DNA of 64,000 nucleotides, from assembly GCA_013400975.1 (NCBI GenBank), contig WBMZ01010300.1, forward strand, positions 1 through 64,000, read 5' to 3'. Position 1 is the first letter of the stretch; each line of letters begins with the position of its first letter. Source of the stretch: Atrichornis clamosus (taxonomy: Eukaryota > Chordata > Aves > Passeriformes > Menuridae). A program made the position numbers and the translations under genes. Of this stretch, positions 12,201 to 25,583 are shown in pieces. The notes beneath the pieces are model-generated. The model was not told the DNA's origin. It saw only the letters and a list, made by a program, of their open reading frames with translations, and did no database searches.

Positions 12201-15200
12201 GAAGAAAGAAAGGATCAAGGACTTTGGTTCAGCACCTTCCTTATCCAGACAGAATTTGAATTTTTGGAGACTGAAAGCAGGATTCTGAATAAAGCCTGGT
12301 ACCTCCTTATACTGCAGTAACTGCGGCTATACAAGTTCAGACATTGGTTTTGGGAGGTTGTTCAGGTAACTATAGAAAAAGAGAACCTCTGTAAAACTGA
12401 GAGCAGAATCTACATTCAAATCCAAATCTTTATCACAATCTCCCAAAGTGCTTTGGGTTTAGAATCACTTTGTAGCAGTCAAAATTACAGAAGAAGAATC
12501 ATTAACATTAGCCCCATTTTCTTGGCTGTATTTTTTCCCAGTGACTGAGTGTCATCAGCCCAGTCATAAAAGATGAGTTTTTCCCTCCTCTACTACGTGG
12601 TGGTGGCAGTGCACAGCTTGGTAGCCCCAGCTGTGTAGTATATTCACCAAGACAGAAGAGCTCATGTTTCTGTGCTCTGGCTGGAGGACTGTACAAAACA
12701 AAGTTTTCCATGGTAATCAAGTCAAAGTGACATGTCCCCATTTCTTAATGTAATGATGCAACCCTGAAAGTGCTGAACAGCAGTAAAACAAACACTTAAT
12801 AACATTTATGGTTTAAACACATTTAAAACAAAGATTCTAAAATCTTTACAAAAACAAACTGCACTTCTCAACCATCTTGCTGGAATTTTACATGTCCATT
12901 GCAAAGATTTTCCAGCTACAGGTTATTTTTAGTTCAAGTTTCAACTCAGTAAGCTAAGGCATACAGATTGAGAGTGTATCCAATTAGTATAGACAATTAG
13001 TTTAGTTTGATTTTCTTCACAATTTAAGATATGATGCGTAGATCTCCAGTGAAGGTTGGTTGATGGTTTATTCACATCATCCCACAGATGAACAAAGTCC
13101 CATGTGTTTATTCAGTTCAGGGCTGGTTTACTTCAGCAGACTAGTGCATATTAGCAAACTGAAAAGGAATGCAGCAGCCCATCTCCTATAAACACCATTT
13201 GGCTATTTAAGCCTACACTGTACTAGAAATAGAATTATATCTCACAAACACCACCAAATGCCAGAGCATATAATTTATTCACTGCACGCTATATTATTTT
13301 CAAATCAGATTTTATCTGCCCCTTACTATATAAAGCTGGAGAAATATTCTCATACACATGAAACTCTCCTGCACTGAGGAATTATACCACTTTGAAATCA
13401 ATTTACAGGCTATGCAGTGAAGGTCAATCTACAAGAAAGATTCAGATTTTGACTTGGATCTTGCTCCTGTTTCAGTGACTGACCTCAAACACGTTCCCCA
13501 GCATCTGTTTTTAACACCGGCTTTCACTGAGACTTCACTGGCTTTGCTTTCCTTTGTCCAATATCATCTTCTGTTGCTGTCCCTCACATGTCCTCCTTGC
13601 TTAAACATATCTGGAAATCTGTCTGCTCCAAGCTATGAGCAAGCATCCCCAGTATCTCTCAACATTCACCCAAACACTGTTCATCCAGGTGAAGACCATG
13701 TGTAGCCCAGTCAGTAGGCTGCAAACCTTCCCACAAATGCTTCCTTCTTTTGGCCGTGTAAGGACCATAACCAGTTCTAGTGCCTCGACATGTAAAGATG
13801 ATTCAAGTTTTTTTAAAAAGTTACATTTGATGCAGGCAGACAATGAATTCGTAGGACACAACCCTGTCTAATCAATCTATTTCAAATTGGGAGTATGAAA
13901 CATAACTTTGGACTGTGCAGTTTTGCGCACAGAAGATACACTCTGATCTTTTATGCCTCCTCCTCTAGTTAAGCTAGGTTTTCACACCGACAGCAGAGCT
14001 ATTGTGTGCATGACATTTACTGCTGGAAATGGATGCTGTGCCTTGGCAAGGAACGGAAAATCTGAGCATTAGCAATGAAAAGATATCTTCACAGTGTTCC
14101 TTGGTCTCTTGTTAGTCATTCAACGTAGAGGAATTCAGCACAGAGGAAACACGCTGGGTGAATTTCAGTGTTCCCAGCTCTGACTGAAGAAAGAAAAATC
14201 CTGCTATAAAACAGAGTATGGGCATTGAGAACAACAGGCTATGGATTTTCAGTGCACACCAATGAAAACCTTCCTGACAGCAGAGTTCCTGCAACCCAGC
14301 TGGGGTTTATTTGGAAAACGTGCAGTTTTCTGCATAGGAAAGTAAATTGGGATGATTGTTTTCAGGTTGTATGGAAAAATCTAATTGCTCTGAGTGATTT
14401 GTATTTAGATGCAGGTTTATAACCTGCAGAAAGAAGACACAGTCAACTGGCTGGAAAGTATAGTGTCATCTGGACCAGAAGTTCCCCATTTTTTTATAAC
14501 CTCACTTGAGAATGGTGTCCACAGTCTATGTCTGACTGGATTCCTAGGTGACAGCACAAGCTCTTTGTACAGGTCTAAGGCTCTAAGGCTTTGCATTCAC
14601 TTACTATTTCACCAGGTTTATATGACTTACTGCCTTCACCAGAATATGCTTTTCTGTCTATCTTGATCAGTGTCCTCTGTTGAGACAGAAAACCATTTCC
14701 CAGCTGAAGACAATTCCCACTACCATGCAACATTTTAAAAAGTAGTTCACAGACTGGGCCACATCCCAAATGCTGGGTGTGTGCCTGGCCCCTCTGTGCA
14801 CAGACTGGCACTGCGAGGGGACTGGAACCAGCTCCAAACTCTGCCTGCCACAGACTCCCTCCAGATCTGACAAGTGCGTAGGGGTCCACCGTTTTTTTCC
14901 TTGCAGTGGCTTTATAGGTGATGATCTGAGGACATACAGAATAAGCCATAGAACAAAAGTAATTTCAAACTAACCTGGATTGCTCACAAAAGCATGTAAT
15001 ACACTGGATTTCTAATCTAGAATTTGTATATCTTTCAAGCCAGAGCCAAATGAAAAGAAAGAGCTTGGACAAGGCACAAGATGGTTGTTGTAATCTCCCT
15101 GCCCTTAGCAATGCTGGGAGGATGACGCTCTTCTGACTGATGTGTTGTGTAATGATCTTTTGCATATTATTCTTCATGCAATTAGACTGAAAGCTGCTGT

Positions 15201-17199
15201 CTAACAGACATGTTGAACATTTATGCCCTGTATTTTCTCATTTTATTAATATTAAAAAATAGAGAATATATTCAGCCAGTCAAGGTGACACTCAGAGTTG
15301 CTCTTCTTGCAGTACTGTCCATTATATATAAAAAGAATTCACATTTCAGTTGCTTACAGATTCTAAACAAAAGATAACAATTTGGCAACAGAAAAATGAT
15401 CCAACAGCATGTCTAAAACCTGCTCCTTCAGGGTTTCAAGAACTGAGGGAAGGAGATGGAGGGATTTAATGAAAATTTTTTGCAGTTTTTAAAGAAGACT
15501 GAACTTAAACAGAAGCTATCAAGGATTTGACTTTCAGAATCTGTTATTTTAATCTATTTTAAGAAAGAAACTTTTATTCTTTCTTTCCTTTATGTCACTA
15601 TTACAGTATACAACTACATATGGGATTTTTGTTATTCAAAATTTTTCTGGTAAATCATGATGAGGTATAGCTTTGGCTCTTACATGAAATTTAATTGTTT
15701 AATATTTACATTTTTTCACACATTTTTGCTAAATAAATTCTAGTAGTCACTGAACAGCAGTGACTGAACATCAAACAATGCAGATTTTAAACGTGCACAA
15801 AACCAATTCTGCACACAAATGTTTCTGTAGGAGAATTAAAGCTGTAGTAATTTGGCACCAGAGCAACCGAGCATGAGGCACTTGGCAAGTTTTATATTGG
15901 ACAAGCAAGAAAATGTGGTTATCTAAAAGAAGTAATTTAGGATAAATAAAATAAAATATTTACACAGGCCCAAATCTCATCAAGGTGCTTGCTTCATGAA
16001 GCATATTTACATGGGTGCTAGTATAATTAAAAAAACCCACAAAGGACACACATGAAGATAAGATGAGACAAATGCATTTACAAATGACGTTACAGGTCAG
16101 TGAACAAAAGATGTTGCCCTTGACACATAGTCACTGGTCTATAAAGAGAGATATATTTAACCTTAGCCTGATTTCCAGTGGATGGATGGCATTATTTTGC
16201 AAAGCCTGTGATATCACAAGGCCTTACATCAACATTGCCACATCTGTAAAGTACCAACTCCTTAATAGGTAACAGGTTCCAGACTTGGTGGTTTTTAGCC
16301 CTAGAACTCACCAAAAGGGCACCCGGGAATATTGATGGGAAGCCAGCACTACTGCCTTTTTGGATGGTGCACTCCTGTTCACTTTGCTATCCATCAAGTG
16401 CAGCATGAATGGGCAAGTGCCGTGCAGCTCCCCGGGACACTGCAGAGAGGAGAGAGAGCCATCAGAGAAAATCACATCAGCTGAGCTGCAGAGCATAAAC
16501 CACAGAGCCAGCAGGGCCCAGTTTACCTTCCTTTATGCCATCATGATGCCATTTGAGGGAAACCAGCTGCTCTGCTCGTGTTCTTCACACCATACCCAAC
16601 CCTGCCACCAGAAGACGCAGGCAAGACCCAAGTGTCTCATGCTCTTACGCTTTATTTTATTTTCAGCAATCTCATATACTTATGTAGATTGACATTCTTG
16701 TAATTCAAACAAAAAATCACTATCAACAAATCTCTCGGACAATAACGTGAAATGTAAACTGATTTCCACAAGCTACATCAGCATGGACAGTACAGTATTA
16801 AACCTAGTAAAAAAAGATTTTGTAAAATGTATCTGTCCATTTCACAAGGAAGTACATCTGACTATGTGTTTAATGGCACTCCATCTTGAGTTATTCAGAA
16901 ACTTCTTGTCAAAATAAATTCTCTTGGCTTGCTTTACTAGAGGAATCGCTGCATACATGCCAAATCAACAAATCACTGGGTAATTCATAATGATGGGTTA
17001 TCAAGTAACTTATAGAAAGTGTTGCATGCGTAGGAGGACTAGACTAATCTTAGAGAAGAGAGGTATAAATGTTCCAACCCCCATTCCTAGATTTGCGTTA
17101 TTAGTACCTTTAATGATGCCTAGCATCAATGGGATAACATTTTTTTATGTGGTTTTTCTTTTTTGAAGGTAATAAATCAGGATCAATTTGGATGTGGCC
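9229..17199. other. Unassigned single-copy sequence
   Basis: About 8 kb with no repeat family or gene I can support. Short purine runs (near 9436 and 11270-11340) and isolated splice-like words are present. These include a strong donor-like CAGGGTAAGT near 10671 and a T-run ending in CCAG near 10750. Their order, donor before acceptor and only about 80 bases apart, does not make an exon. No frame resembles a known protein. Confidence 0.4.
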
Positions 17200-17800
17200 T
17201 TGTTCTCAGTTGAGATAGGTGGATCCCTGGAAGTCCTGTCCAGATAAGCCGTTCCCTGAGTTGCACAGGGTCCTGGGAAGTCTGGCTCCGCAGGGGCTTG
17301 CCTGGCAAAGTCCCTGGCTCCATAGTTTCCCCACATCTGCCTCCCCAGGCTCATCTTCCAGGGGGAGAGTTGCCCCCTGTGCTGCCCGCTGGAGCGTGGG
17401 TGGCCTGGCAGCACACTGAGCCAGCAGGCAGGGAGCCACACCACGTGCAAAGTCAGCTCTGAGCCAGGCTGCCTCCTCACTTGCTTCTTTGCTGAACTTG
17501 AAATCAAAATGGACATCTTGCTGTGGAAAGCCCCGGTGCCAGTGCATCAAGTGACCTTCTGCTGGAGAGGCGAGGCCTGCCAGGAAGCACCTGAGCACTG
17601 CCCCTGCCACCTGGCAGAGAGCCCCTGCAGCGTAGCAAAGTGTCCAGCCAAAAGAGGGACCAGCTTTACCCTCAGAGCATTAGGCTTTTTGATGGGAGTC
17701 ATACTGTTCCTGAGCCAGGAAATGCCTGGGAACACTGTTCTTTCCTCCCGAGACCGCACAGCTGTACCTTGTCTTCCAAACTGGGCTGGCTCAAAAAATG
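17200..17800. other. GC-richer patch with overlapping open frames on both strands
   Basis: This stretch is clearly richer in G and C than its surroundings. It carries long open frames in opposite directions: a + frame of 132 codons from an ATG at 17509, and a minus frame of 134 codons over 17206-17610 that opens with GTG. Neither translation shows a domain, signal peptide or repeat I recognise. High GC lowers stop-codon frequency, so both may be accidental. It could be a lineage-specific exon, a regulatory element or a degraded repeat; the sequence alone does not decide. Confidence 0.3.
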
Positions 17801-20800
17801 ATTGTCACACTAAACTCTCCCCGGAGGAAGAGCATTTTTTTTTTTTAATTTATAGTGAGGTAGCGAAACATACAAACAAAAGAGGTTTTACAAAAACACT
17901 TTTATGATTATTTTTCTAGAGCCTGCAAAAAGCTGTTGTGTTTGGCAATGAATTTAAGTCATCTGTGTTGTTCAACTCTTTACCTTTAAATAACACTCTT
18001 AAATTAATTACCTGTATTGTTTTATCTGTCTGTTCCATGAAGCTTCTGCAGGAAAAAATGACCTCAGGTATGTGCACCTCCCATATTTGCACACTGTAAA
18101 GTTTATCATTAGAAAAGAAACAGGAAAACCCACCCCTCTGAATTCTGCACAGCCTAAAGCATCCCTAAAAATAAGAGCACTGAACAAAACCTTCCTGTAA
18201 TTTTATTTTTTACTTCCAGGGCCAAGTTTGGAGCATTTTTTGTACACAAATCAGTAAGGTGCCCCAGTGCAGGAGATGCAGGAATGCAGCAGCCTACTGA
18301 GTAGTGCTAAGTCTCTATAGGTCCCATCTAGAGAAAGCCACGCAGGAATCCCAGGAAAGGGGTGTTGTTTTACGTGGACTACATGTCTATTGTACCACTA
18401 TCTTTCTGCTTTCTTTCCCCTTTTCTATATTTTACATCATTCCTCTTAGTACTGGGGAAAAAAAATCAGGCTTAGGATCTAAATCCTGAGACTGCTGTGA
18501 AAGTTTTGATGCAGACCTGCATATAAGTCTTGTGAATCCAAATGCAATTTCTCTTCTGTAATTCTATGATTTTTATTCTTTGTTCAGTTCTCACCTTCTA
18601 CTGTATTATTCATAAGAAGTTATAGAGAAGCGCAGGATTTGCTTTATACCTTCAAATTTCATTCTCAGCTGCGTCAGAAAACGAGCAGACCACTTGTGCT
18701 GAAAATCGACTCCTCCTGCTGCCTTTGCTTCCCCAGCACTGTGGATGGCACATTTATAACCTGAAGCAAAGGGCCCTGCCAGTTCTTCTGTGTGATCTGA
18801 GGTGCTGAAAGTGCTCTGTTATCCAATTGCCAAAAAAACCAAAGCCAGGAAACCCAGGGATCTAAACTAGCTCAAAAGGAACTTAACAAACCAGGCTCCT
18901 GTGGAGAACTGCTCCTCCTCTGAAGGATTTATGGCTTTCTCTACAGATCACAAAAATATATAATGGATCAAGAAGATAACCACAACTATAAAAAGAACAA
19001 GTATGTACTCTTGCATCTTATTCTAAAATGTCCTACATACAAAACTATTCACTGTAATTCCTGTGTGAAACACTCACTAGTTTTATAGACTGTTGTAGAA
19101 ACACTAGAAAACATTTTGTATATTAAACAATGTTAAACTTTTCACTTTTTGTCCCATAGCTAGTATTTTATGGGTTTGCATGCTGAGTCTGTTCCTTGAA
19201 ATTATTCTCTGCAAGTTGCTGACAAGTGTACAATACTGCACAGTGGAAACAAAGCATTTAAAATCATGGAGCCATATTCTGCACACACTTACTTTACTGT
19301 AAATCCCAAGTAACTCTGCTGACCTCACTGGATTTAAACTAGATTTATAATGAAATTCAGAAATTGTCCTGTACTTCCACTGATTAAGCTTCAAAGTCAT
19401 TTACTTATGACCTTTTCTGAGTACAAAGACATTTTAGACAGTGTTACATAAGTGTCTTGCTAGATACAGTATGATTTCAGTTAAAAAACAATGATGGCAA
19501 CAATTACAGTTTCTCCCTCTTCAATCTTCTTTAGTACTGCTGGAACTAAAAAAGGTATTTCCTTTTATTGAAAGCTCTACAATATTATTTTCATTTCTGA
19601 TCCTGTTCTCTGGCTCAAAGAAATGCAAAAGGTACATCTAGAAGCAACTTACTTGGTGACATAGTTCATCCCCTGCAAAATATCATTATTTTTCTTTATT
19701 TAACATTATTTTCTTCAACATCCTTTCAAATGTCCCAAGAATACAGCTTCTAGCACTTCTCAGGAAATCAGTCTACATTCTTGCCATGACCTCAGGCAGA
19801 GCGAATATGCTGACCTGGACACTGTGAAATAACAGCCCAGTCCAGGGGAGTATCTTTCTCTTGGCAGGAAAAAGTAGGAGAAAAGTTGGAATGGAGTAAG
19901 ACAAACCCCAAACACTAAACCAAGATCAAGTCCTTGAGATGTACCTGAGACAATACTACCCATACCACCTCTGGAATTTTATTGCTGTGCACTACCCCAA
20001 ATGCTTCCCCTCCGGAAAGTGCTCTCTGTAACCTCATGGAGCAAATGCATCTGTCTCATAGCTTCACTTGGTGAAGTTAAGGCCCACCACAACATTCCTA
20101 ACAGGATAGACAGCCCATGAAACCTGACTTATTTTTGACACCACACCTGCAGAACTCATTCACGACTGGGAGCAGCTCTGACGTGGAGTTTTGCAGTATC
20201 AGTGTAATCACACTTGTGTGGTGCATTCAAGAGGAGGTTTCATAACACAAGATTTGCCACACAAATATAAGGAGTGAAGACCAGAAAGATCATTAAATTG
20301 TACATGTAAATACATACTGTACATTCTGACTCTCTTCTTTTCTTTCTGGTCAGTTATCAGTGGCAGTTTTTCAATCTGCATGGAACATATTTTGAACCTG
20401 AGAAGTCCTTTTGGCTACATGGAAAAGGAATTAATCCCTTCTATGTTCAATACAGGGAACTGTTTGGGATGCTTGCTTATCCCACTACAACCACTATCCC
20501 TGAACAGTGCCTCCAAGCAATGGCTTTCCATAAGTTTGAGGGAAGAGGGATTGGTTGTCTCCACAGAAGCTTTCTTGGCTCTCTAGCTCTACAAGTCCTC
20601 CAAATCCAGGAGCTTGGGGCAAACAAGGAATAGACTGAAGAAAGCTGCCGCCTATCTTGGCTTCACAGTCCCTTCCTCAAGTCCCGGCGGTGTGAGCTAA
20701 AAGCTCCCTGACACACAAGAAGCAAGCAGGGCTTAGGAGACATAAATGGCAGGTTCCTCCAGTCAAAACACAAAATACTGCCTGAACATTGGTGGAAGAA

Positions 20801-20933
20801 CTGTATCTAACATGTGACAAGTGTCCTGAATGTGAGTTAAGAAAGATTTGGAACTTGGCCTTTGTGTGTCTTCACTTAAGAGCTGACAAATCTTATCTGA
20901 CAGGATGCCTACAATGACACAACCAATGCAGAA
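17801..20933. other. Unassigned single-copy sequence
   Basis: AT-rich, with no gene or repeat family identified. A T-run ending in TATAG near 17855 resembles a splice acceptor, but I can attach no exon to it. Confidence 0.35.
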
Positions 20934-21013
20934 CCACAGAATCATTTATCTTGGAAAAACCCTCTAAGATCATCAAGTACAACCATAAACCTAACATTGC
21001 CAAGACCACCAAT
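20934..21013 (-). repeat. CR1 LINE, short 3' fragment
   Basis: The run CACAGAATCAT, TTGGAAAAACC, CTCTAAGATCATCAAGT, then ACAACC and CTAACATTGCCAAG is the 3' end of an older CR1 subfamily in minus orientation. Similarity fades after about 80 bases. The same subfamily wording recurs at 44890 and 60551. Confidence 0.85.
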
Positions 21014-24000
21014 GGAAATTGATTCTGTTTCAATTAGTTATTGTTATTTTTCTGCTTCTATTTCAAAACCACTTGGAGGTACCAACTGCAGTTAATGCCT
21101 GATCATATAGGAAGTACAAGCTAAGCAAATTAACTTATTCTATGCAGAGAAGTGCTGATGCTTTAAGCTGGGCTCTGTCTACAGTGAGTAAATTAGTGTG
21201 CAGTAACCAGAGTATGAATTTGCAGCCCACAAACTGATCTGCCCTAGGCTTTTTCATGGCCACTCTGAAAGCAGAGTAAGTTACTGTAATACATATTGTA
21301 TACTAAGGACACTCTTAAATAATATTGTAGCTAATGAACTATATATTCACATCCTGGCTAAGTATCCACATATCCACTTATTTGCTCCATGCATCAATGT
21401 ACAACCTAAATTAGAAACCCTATGAGTTGGTGCAATCTATGTTTCCTATTTTGGCTACAGCCGAAATAAAACCAGAAGCACTAATAGTTTAAGGTAGGAA
21501 CAGGAGAGGAGGAACCTGTACTCCAGTAATCCACATGAGGACCAGGAGTCAGTTTTTCTCCCATCCATCTGTTCCATCTGCTCTCCCCTTCATCAAAGGT
21601 CTGTGTCCTGCCCCAGGACTCAGGTGTCCAGCCCTGCTCCCTGGTTTGGGCCCTCACTTCCCTACTTCTTCAGGGCTCACTGCAGCCTAGTGATGGCCCC
21701 AGCACAGCCCAGCAGAGCAGCCTGTTTCCTGCAGGCCTCCTGACTTTCCACTGAGCTGCCCTATGGTCATCGCAGTTGAACAAATAAAAGAATTTCCAGT
21801 TTAGAGAGTTTAATTATCTTTGGTTTCATGCTTGTCAAAAGCTTTTTCCTCCTGATGTAACTAATGTGAAATTCCAGGAAATCGTCAGTTAAACCCAAGG
21901 AGAGTCTGAATGGACACTTGTCCTGGCTGGATGCTCTGTCTGTGTGTCCAGCCAGGACACTCCTAGAACACATGGCCATGTTACAGCATGCTGCTTGGAG
22001 TTTTCATAATACTATTTTCTGACAGATGCTAACTCTTAAAATGCAAGTTTTCCCCATCTCCCTAAGCCACAGCCATGGGGTCTCACTGGTTCCTGGCCCC
22101 ATGGGAGGAGGGTGAGGTGGGTGCCCCACGCGGAGTTGCAGACCCCGACGGGGGTGTTACACATCACTTGGCCTCCAGCCTGGGATGTGTGCCTCTCCAG
22201 ATGCCAGTGCCAGGCCATGAGTCCTGATGCATTAAATGCGGCCCGTATGACATCTGCTCTGCTTCCCAGGCTTAAAAGCAGGGAATGAAAGAGAATAAAA
22301 GCCCCTTTCCAAAACAGAATCTGTCTGACGCCCCGTGTCTGTATGACCTCAGTCTCTTGGCTAGGGCCTAGTGCCAGCAGGAATACCAACACAGGGTTAC
22401 TCATCCTCACCATCTCTGGCAGTACTGTTCACCAGAGATGTGCATCTTTCACTTGTATAAGACAAGTTCCAAAACAAAGGATTTAAATACACGTAACTAA
22501 TCTTATTTGGATTCTGTCCAGAAGAACTAAACAAAAGCTTTTTAAACAATAAGATAATATAGCAAAATCATACTATTATGTTTTAGAAATACCTATTTAA
22601 AACTGTAAGAAACAACTGCTCAAAACATTCAAACACATACCAGAAGTTCTATCATTTTGTACATACTTTATGGGGGTTTTTTGAGACTGCCTCTTTGTTC
22701 ATATTTTTTTCTGCCCAGTTTCTCTCATGAGCCTGGCTGTTTTTTCCCCCATTCCCTGCCCCTCTGTGGTTAATCACATTCTCTTTGCAGCTTCCTCCTC
22801 GGTCTACTTGGATGACCTTTCTGCGGTCAAGCCTTCACCTTCTCACCATCTGCCTTGCTTGTGTGTTTGCTCAGAGGAGAAGCTTTTCTTGCTATGGGAC
22901 CTCTGCACTGGTGGCCCCTTCTGCTTCCCTCCAGCTCTGCCCCTAAGAACTTTGGAAAGCTGAATTAATGAGCGTGGGCAGCATCATTTTGAAAGGTGCG
23001 AGGCAGTTTACATAAGATGGAAAGATGCACTTTTACAGGACCAAAGCTTCTGCAGGAGTAAAGACACCTCTTGGCCTGAAAACAAAGCTCTTTTAGGAGA
23101 GCTTTTGTGCCTAATCTTTTATAATGCTCTGTACAATAAAATCAAATTCTATTATGTAAAAATAACACCCTCCTCATCACACCAGGTTTGAATTATGTGT
23201 GGAAAGACAGGACTGGCTAAAAAGTCAGATGGCAAATTTGTGAGGGTTATTTTGGTTGCTGCCAGCAGCTAAATCACATTAGCCCACTGCCACACTTCCC
23301 TAGGAACCTACTGCAAGGTATAAAAAAAAGTTATGAAAGAAAAAAGTCTTTAAATAATGCAATTGCTCACATCTACACCCCAAAAAGGGAAATATTTATA
23401 AACAATTCTGCCTATATTTATATAGTTTCCATGGCTCTCCTCTGTCAGACTCCATCTGTGCTTTCCCTGAGACCATCTCCCTTACACTGCACTTACTCTC
23501 TGCCTGTAACTTTTCAGAGATAAGGGAGGGATTTCGTTCATAATTTTGACTGAACAAACTGCAAACAGGAAGAAACGTTGCTTATTGATGATGACAAATT
23601 TAGCTAAATTATTCTAACATCCAGTATCTGAGTGGGGCAAAAAATGCAGAAAACTTCAACGGTGACAGCAAAAACCCCTTGTCTACACCGTAACATCTTG
23701 TGGTGCTGCTGTGTCAGGCTGTTTCCTGCTGGTTGTGTGTGAGGAGACTACTGTGTAAAAGGGGGTCAGAAGAGGTCAACCTGTTTCCCTGAACATCCAG
23801 CAGAAGGATGGGGTTGTGTCCCACAAAAATCAGGCCAGTCCTGTGTCCAGGAGGCTTTTGTTTCCCGCCCTTATTCTTGCACGTGATGTGCATTTCAGAT
23901 CCAGGGTAGCTCTCCAAACACCATTTCTACTGACCCGTGCAGATATTCTATAGGAAATGGTGACTGTTGTGCAGAGTGTTTCCAGCAGACTAATGTCTGG

Positions 24001-25514
24001 ATGGGAGCAAATGGCGGTCCAAAAGTAAGGTGAAGGATATTAACTCCAAACAGTCACTAAATCTTTAGGAAATGCCCTGACCTCTGTTGGTTACTGCTAT
24101 AAAAACTGGGAAAAAAAATCCCATGCATTTTTTCTCTATGACATAACCACCACTGGTATGCATAGAATATATACTAGTAAATTCTTTGGCTGTCTCTTAG
24201 TATTGTAGTCATCATAATTTGTTATTTTGAGGGAAATACATGCTAATGTGCTGGGAAGAGTGAGGCAAGGAAACCATTATTGCTCTGAAAACCACAGTCA
24301 GAAATGAAGGATCAATCTCTCATTCCCTAAAGTGTCTTTACTTCCCTACAGCAGCACTTTTTAAATTCTTGTTGTTTGGAACTTTAGGCTCCAATCCTCG
24401 GAGCCATTTACTTCATCCCTTCCCTTGGGTAGCTCCTATTATTTTTATCCCAGAGGATTCACTGAAATATGACCGTATGGTGTTTGTGTGACGTGTGTGT
24501 GTGCAGAGGAGGAAATGAGAACAGAAATGCATCATCAGCTTTTGAAAAGGATGTTATGGCAACAGACAACCAGCAGCAGCTCTGAATGTAGATGGACATG
24601 GAAAAAGTGGGCAAAACCACACCTCTGCTCAAAGATGAGATTATAAAGGTGAGAAGCTTAAAGGAAGGCAGCTACATCTACTTAATTATTAGCACTTCAC
24701 TGAGATCCTTACCACGCAGCCTTTTCTCCCCTGTGCAGTTCATCCAGTGTGTGCTCCTCCTACCAATCTGCTTTATGGATATTCTATTGCTTTTAGGAAT
24801 CTCTCAGAAAAGACTCCAGCTCATATCAGGACTAACAAGATTTCAACACCCTGTGTCCTTGTCCCTCACAAGACATCACTGCACATCTATTCCAAGAAAT
24901 TCTTTCAGAAGGGACACCAAGCTGTTGCCCATAAATCTAAGGGCAACAGATGGGAAAATTAAAACAATGATGACACTAAGTGATACAAGTTAATTAAATA
25001 AGACAGAGGAGTATTTTAACAAATGCTATCCCGCCACACAACTCAGCAGTATTTTGAAGATAATGCTATTGTATTTCTATCAGAGTCAGCAGTAGATGCA
25101 ATAATCATTGGACAAGGTCCTCTGCCTCCTGGCAGGCTGTTGAGAAGGAGATGGAGATAAGACCAATGCCTGAAATGACTTGGAGGGTCATGAAGGCATT
25201 GTGTAGTCCAGCCCCATTTAGGTACTGATGATGCACATTGGAAAATATCTTCTCTTTAAAGCTTTGGTAGCAACATTTTGATTAAACACAAATGCTAGAT
25301 CTGTATTATTGGAGCAACTTTAATTACAGGGTCCAGGGAGAGTTGCAAGATTTAACAGCTCTGCTTCAGTCATTTATAGGGTGAAATTAAATAGCAACAC
25401 ATGCCACTCTTTCTGTCTTTTTTTGTTAATCCTCTTCTCTGCTTGCTCAACACTATTCACAAATTCTAGGTTCAATGACAGTGAAACTTGCTTTTTTACA
25501 TAGTGTTGCATGGA
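21014..25514. other. Unassigned sequence with a GC-richer block near 22030-22420
   Basis: Apart from the hairpin, no named feature is seen. Bases 22030-22420 are GC-richer, contain several CpGs and carry a minus open frame of 125 codons without a recognisable product. At 24592-24648 an ATG-initiated 19-codon stretch ends at a strong donor-like AAG|GTGAGA, but an in-frame TAG lies immediately upstream and no good acceptor precedes it. It is listed only as a possibility. Confidence 0.3.
21919..21959. repeat. Hairpin: 13-bp perfect inverted repeat, 15-nt loop
   Basis: TGTCCTGGCTGGA at 21919-21931 is perfectly complementary to TCCAGCCAGGACA at 21947-21959, with 15 bases between them. The arms are GC-rich in an AT-rich setting. 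It may be a regulatory palindrome, a transcript hairpin or a chance or repeat-derived structure. No known small RNA was recognised in it. Confidence 0.6.
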
Positions 25515-25583
25515 CTAGTGCCTGAGAGCATTGTCCAAATGCTTCTTGAACTGTGCCAGGCTTGGTGTTGTGACCATTTCCCT
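25515..25583 (-). repeat. CR1 LINE internal fragment
   Basis: About 65 bases match the fragment at 47280-47520 almost word for word: CCTGAGAGCATTGTCCAAA, CTTCTTGAACT, CAGGCTTGGTG and TGTGACCATTTCCCT. Orientation is minus. The 3' tail is missing and the similarity stops after TTTCCCT, so the copy is truncated at both ends. Confidence 0.75.

Noticed and set aside
18555..18582. CR1 tail in + orientation (AATTCTATGATTTTTATTC)
   Set aside because: No CR1 sequence precedes it; the match is a short AT-rich word.
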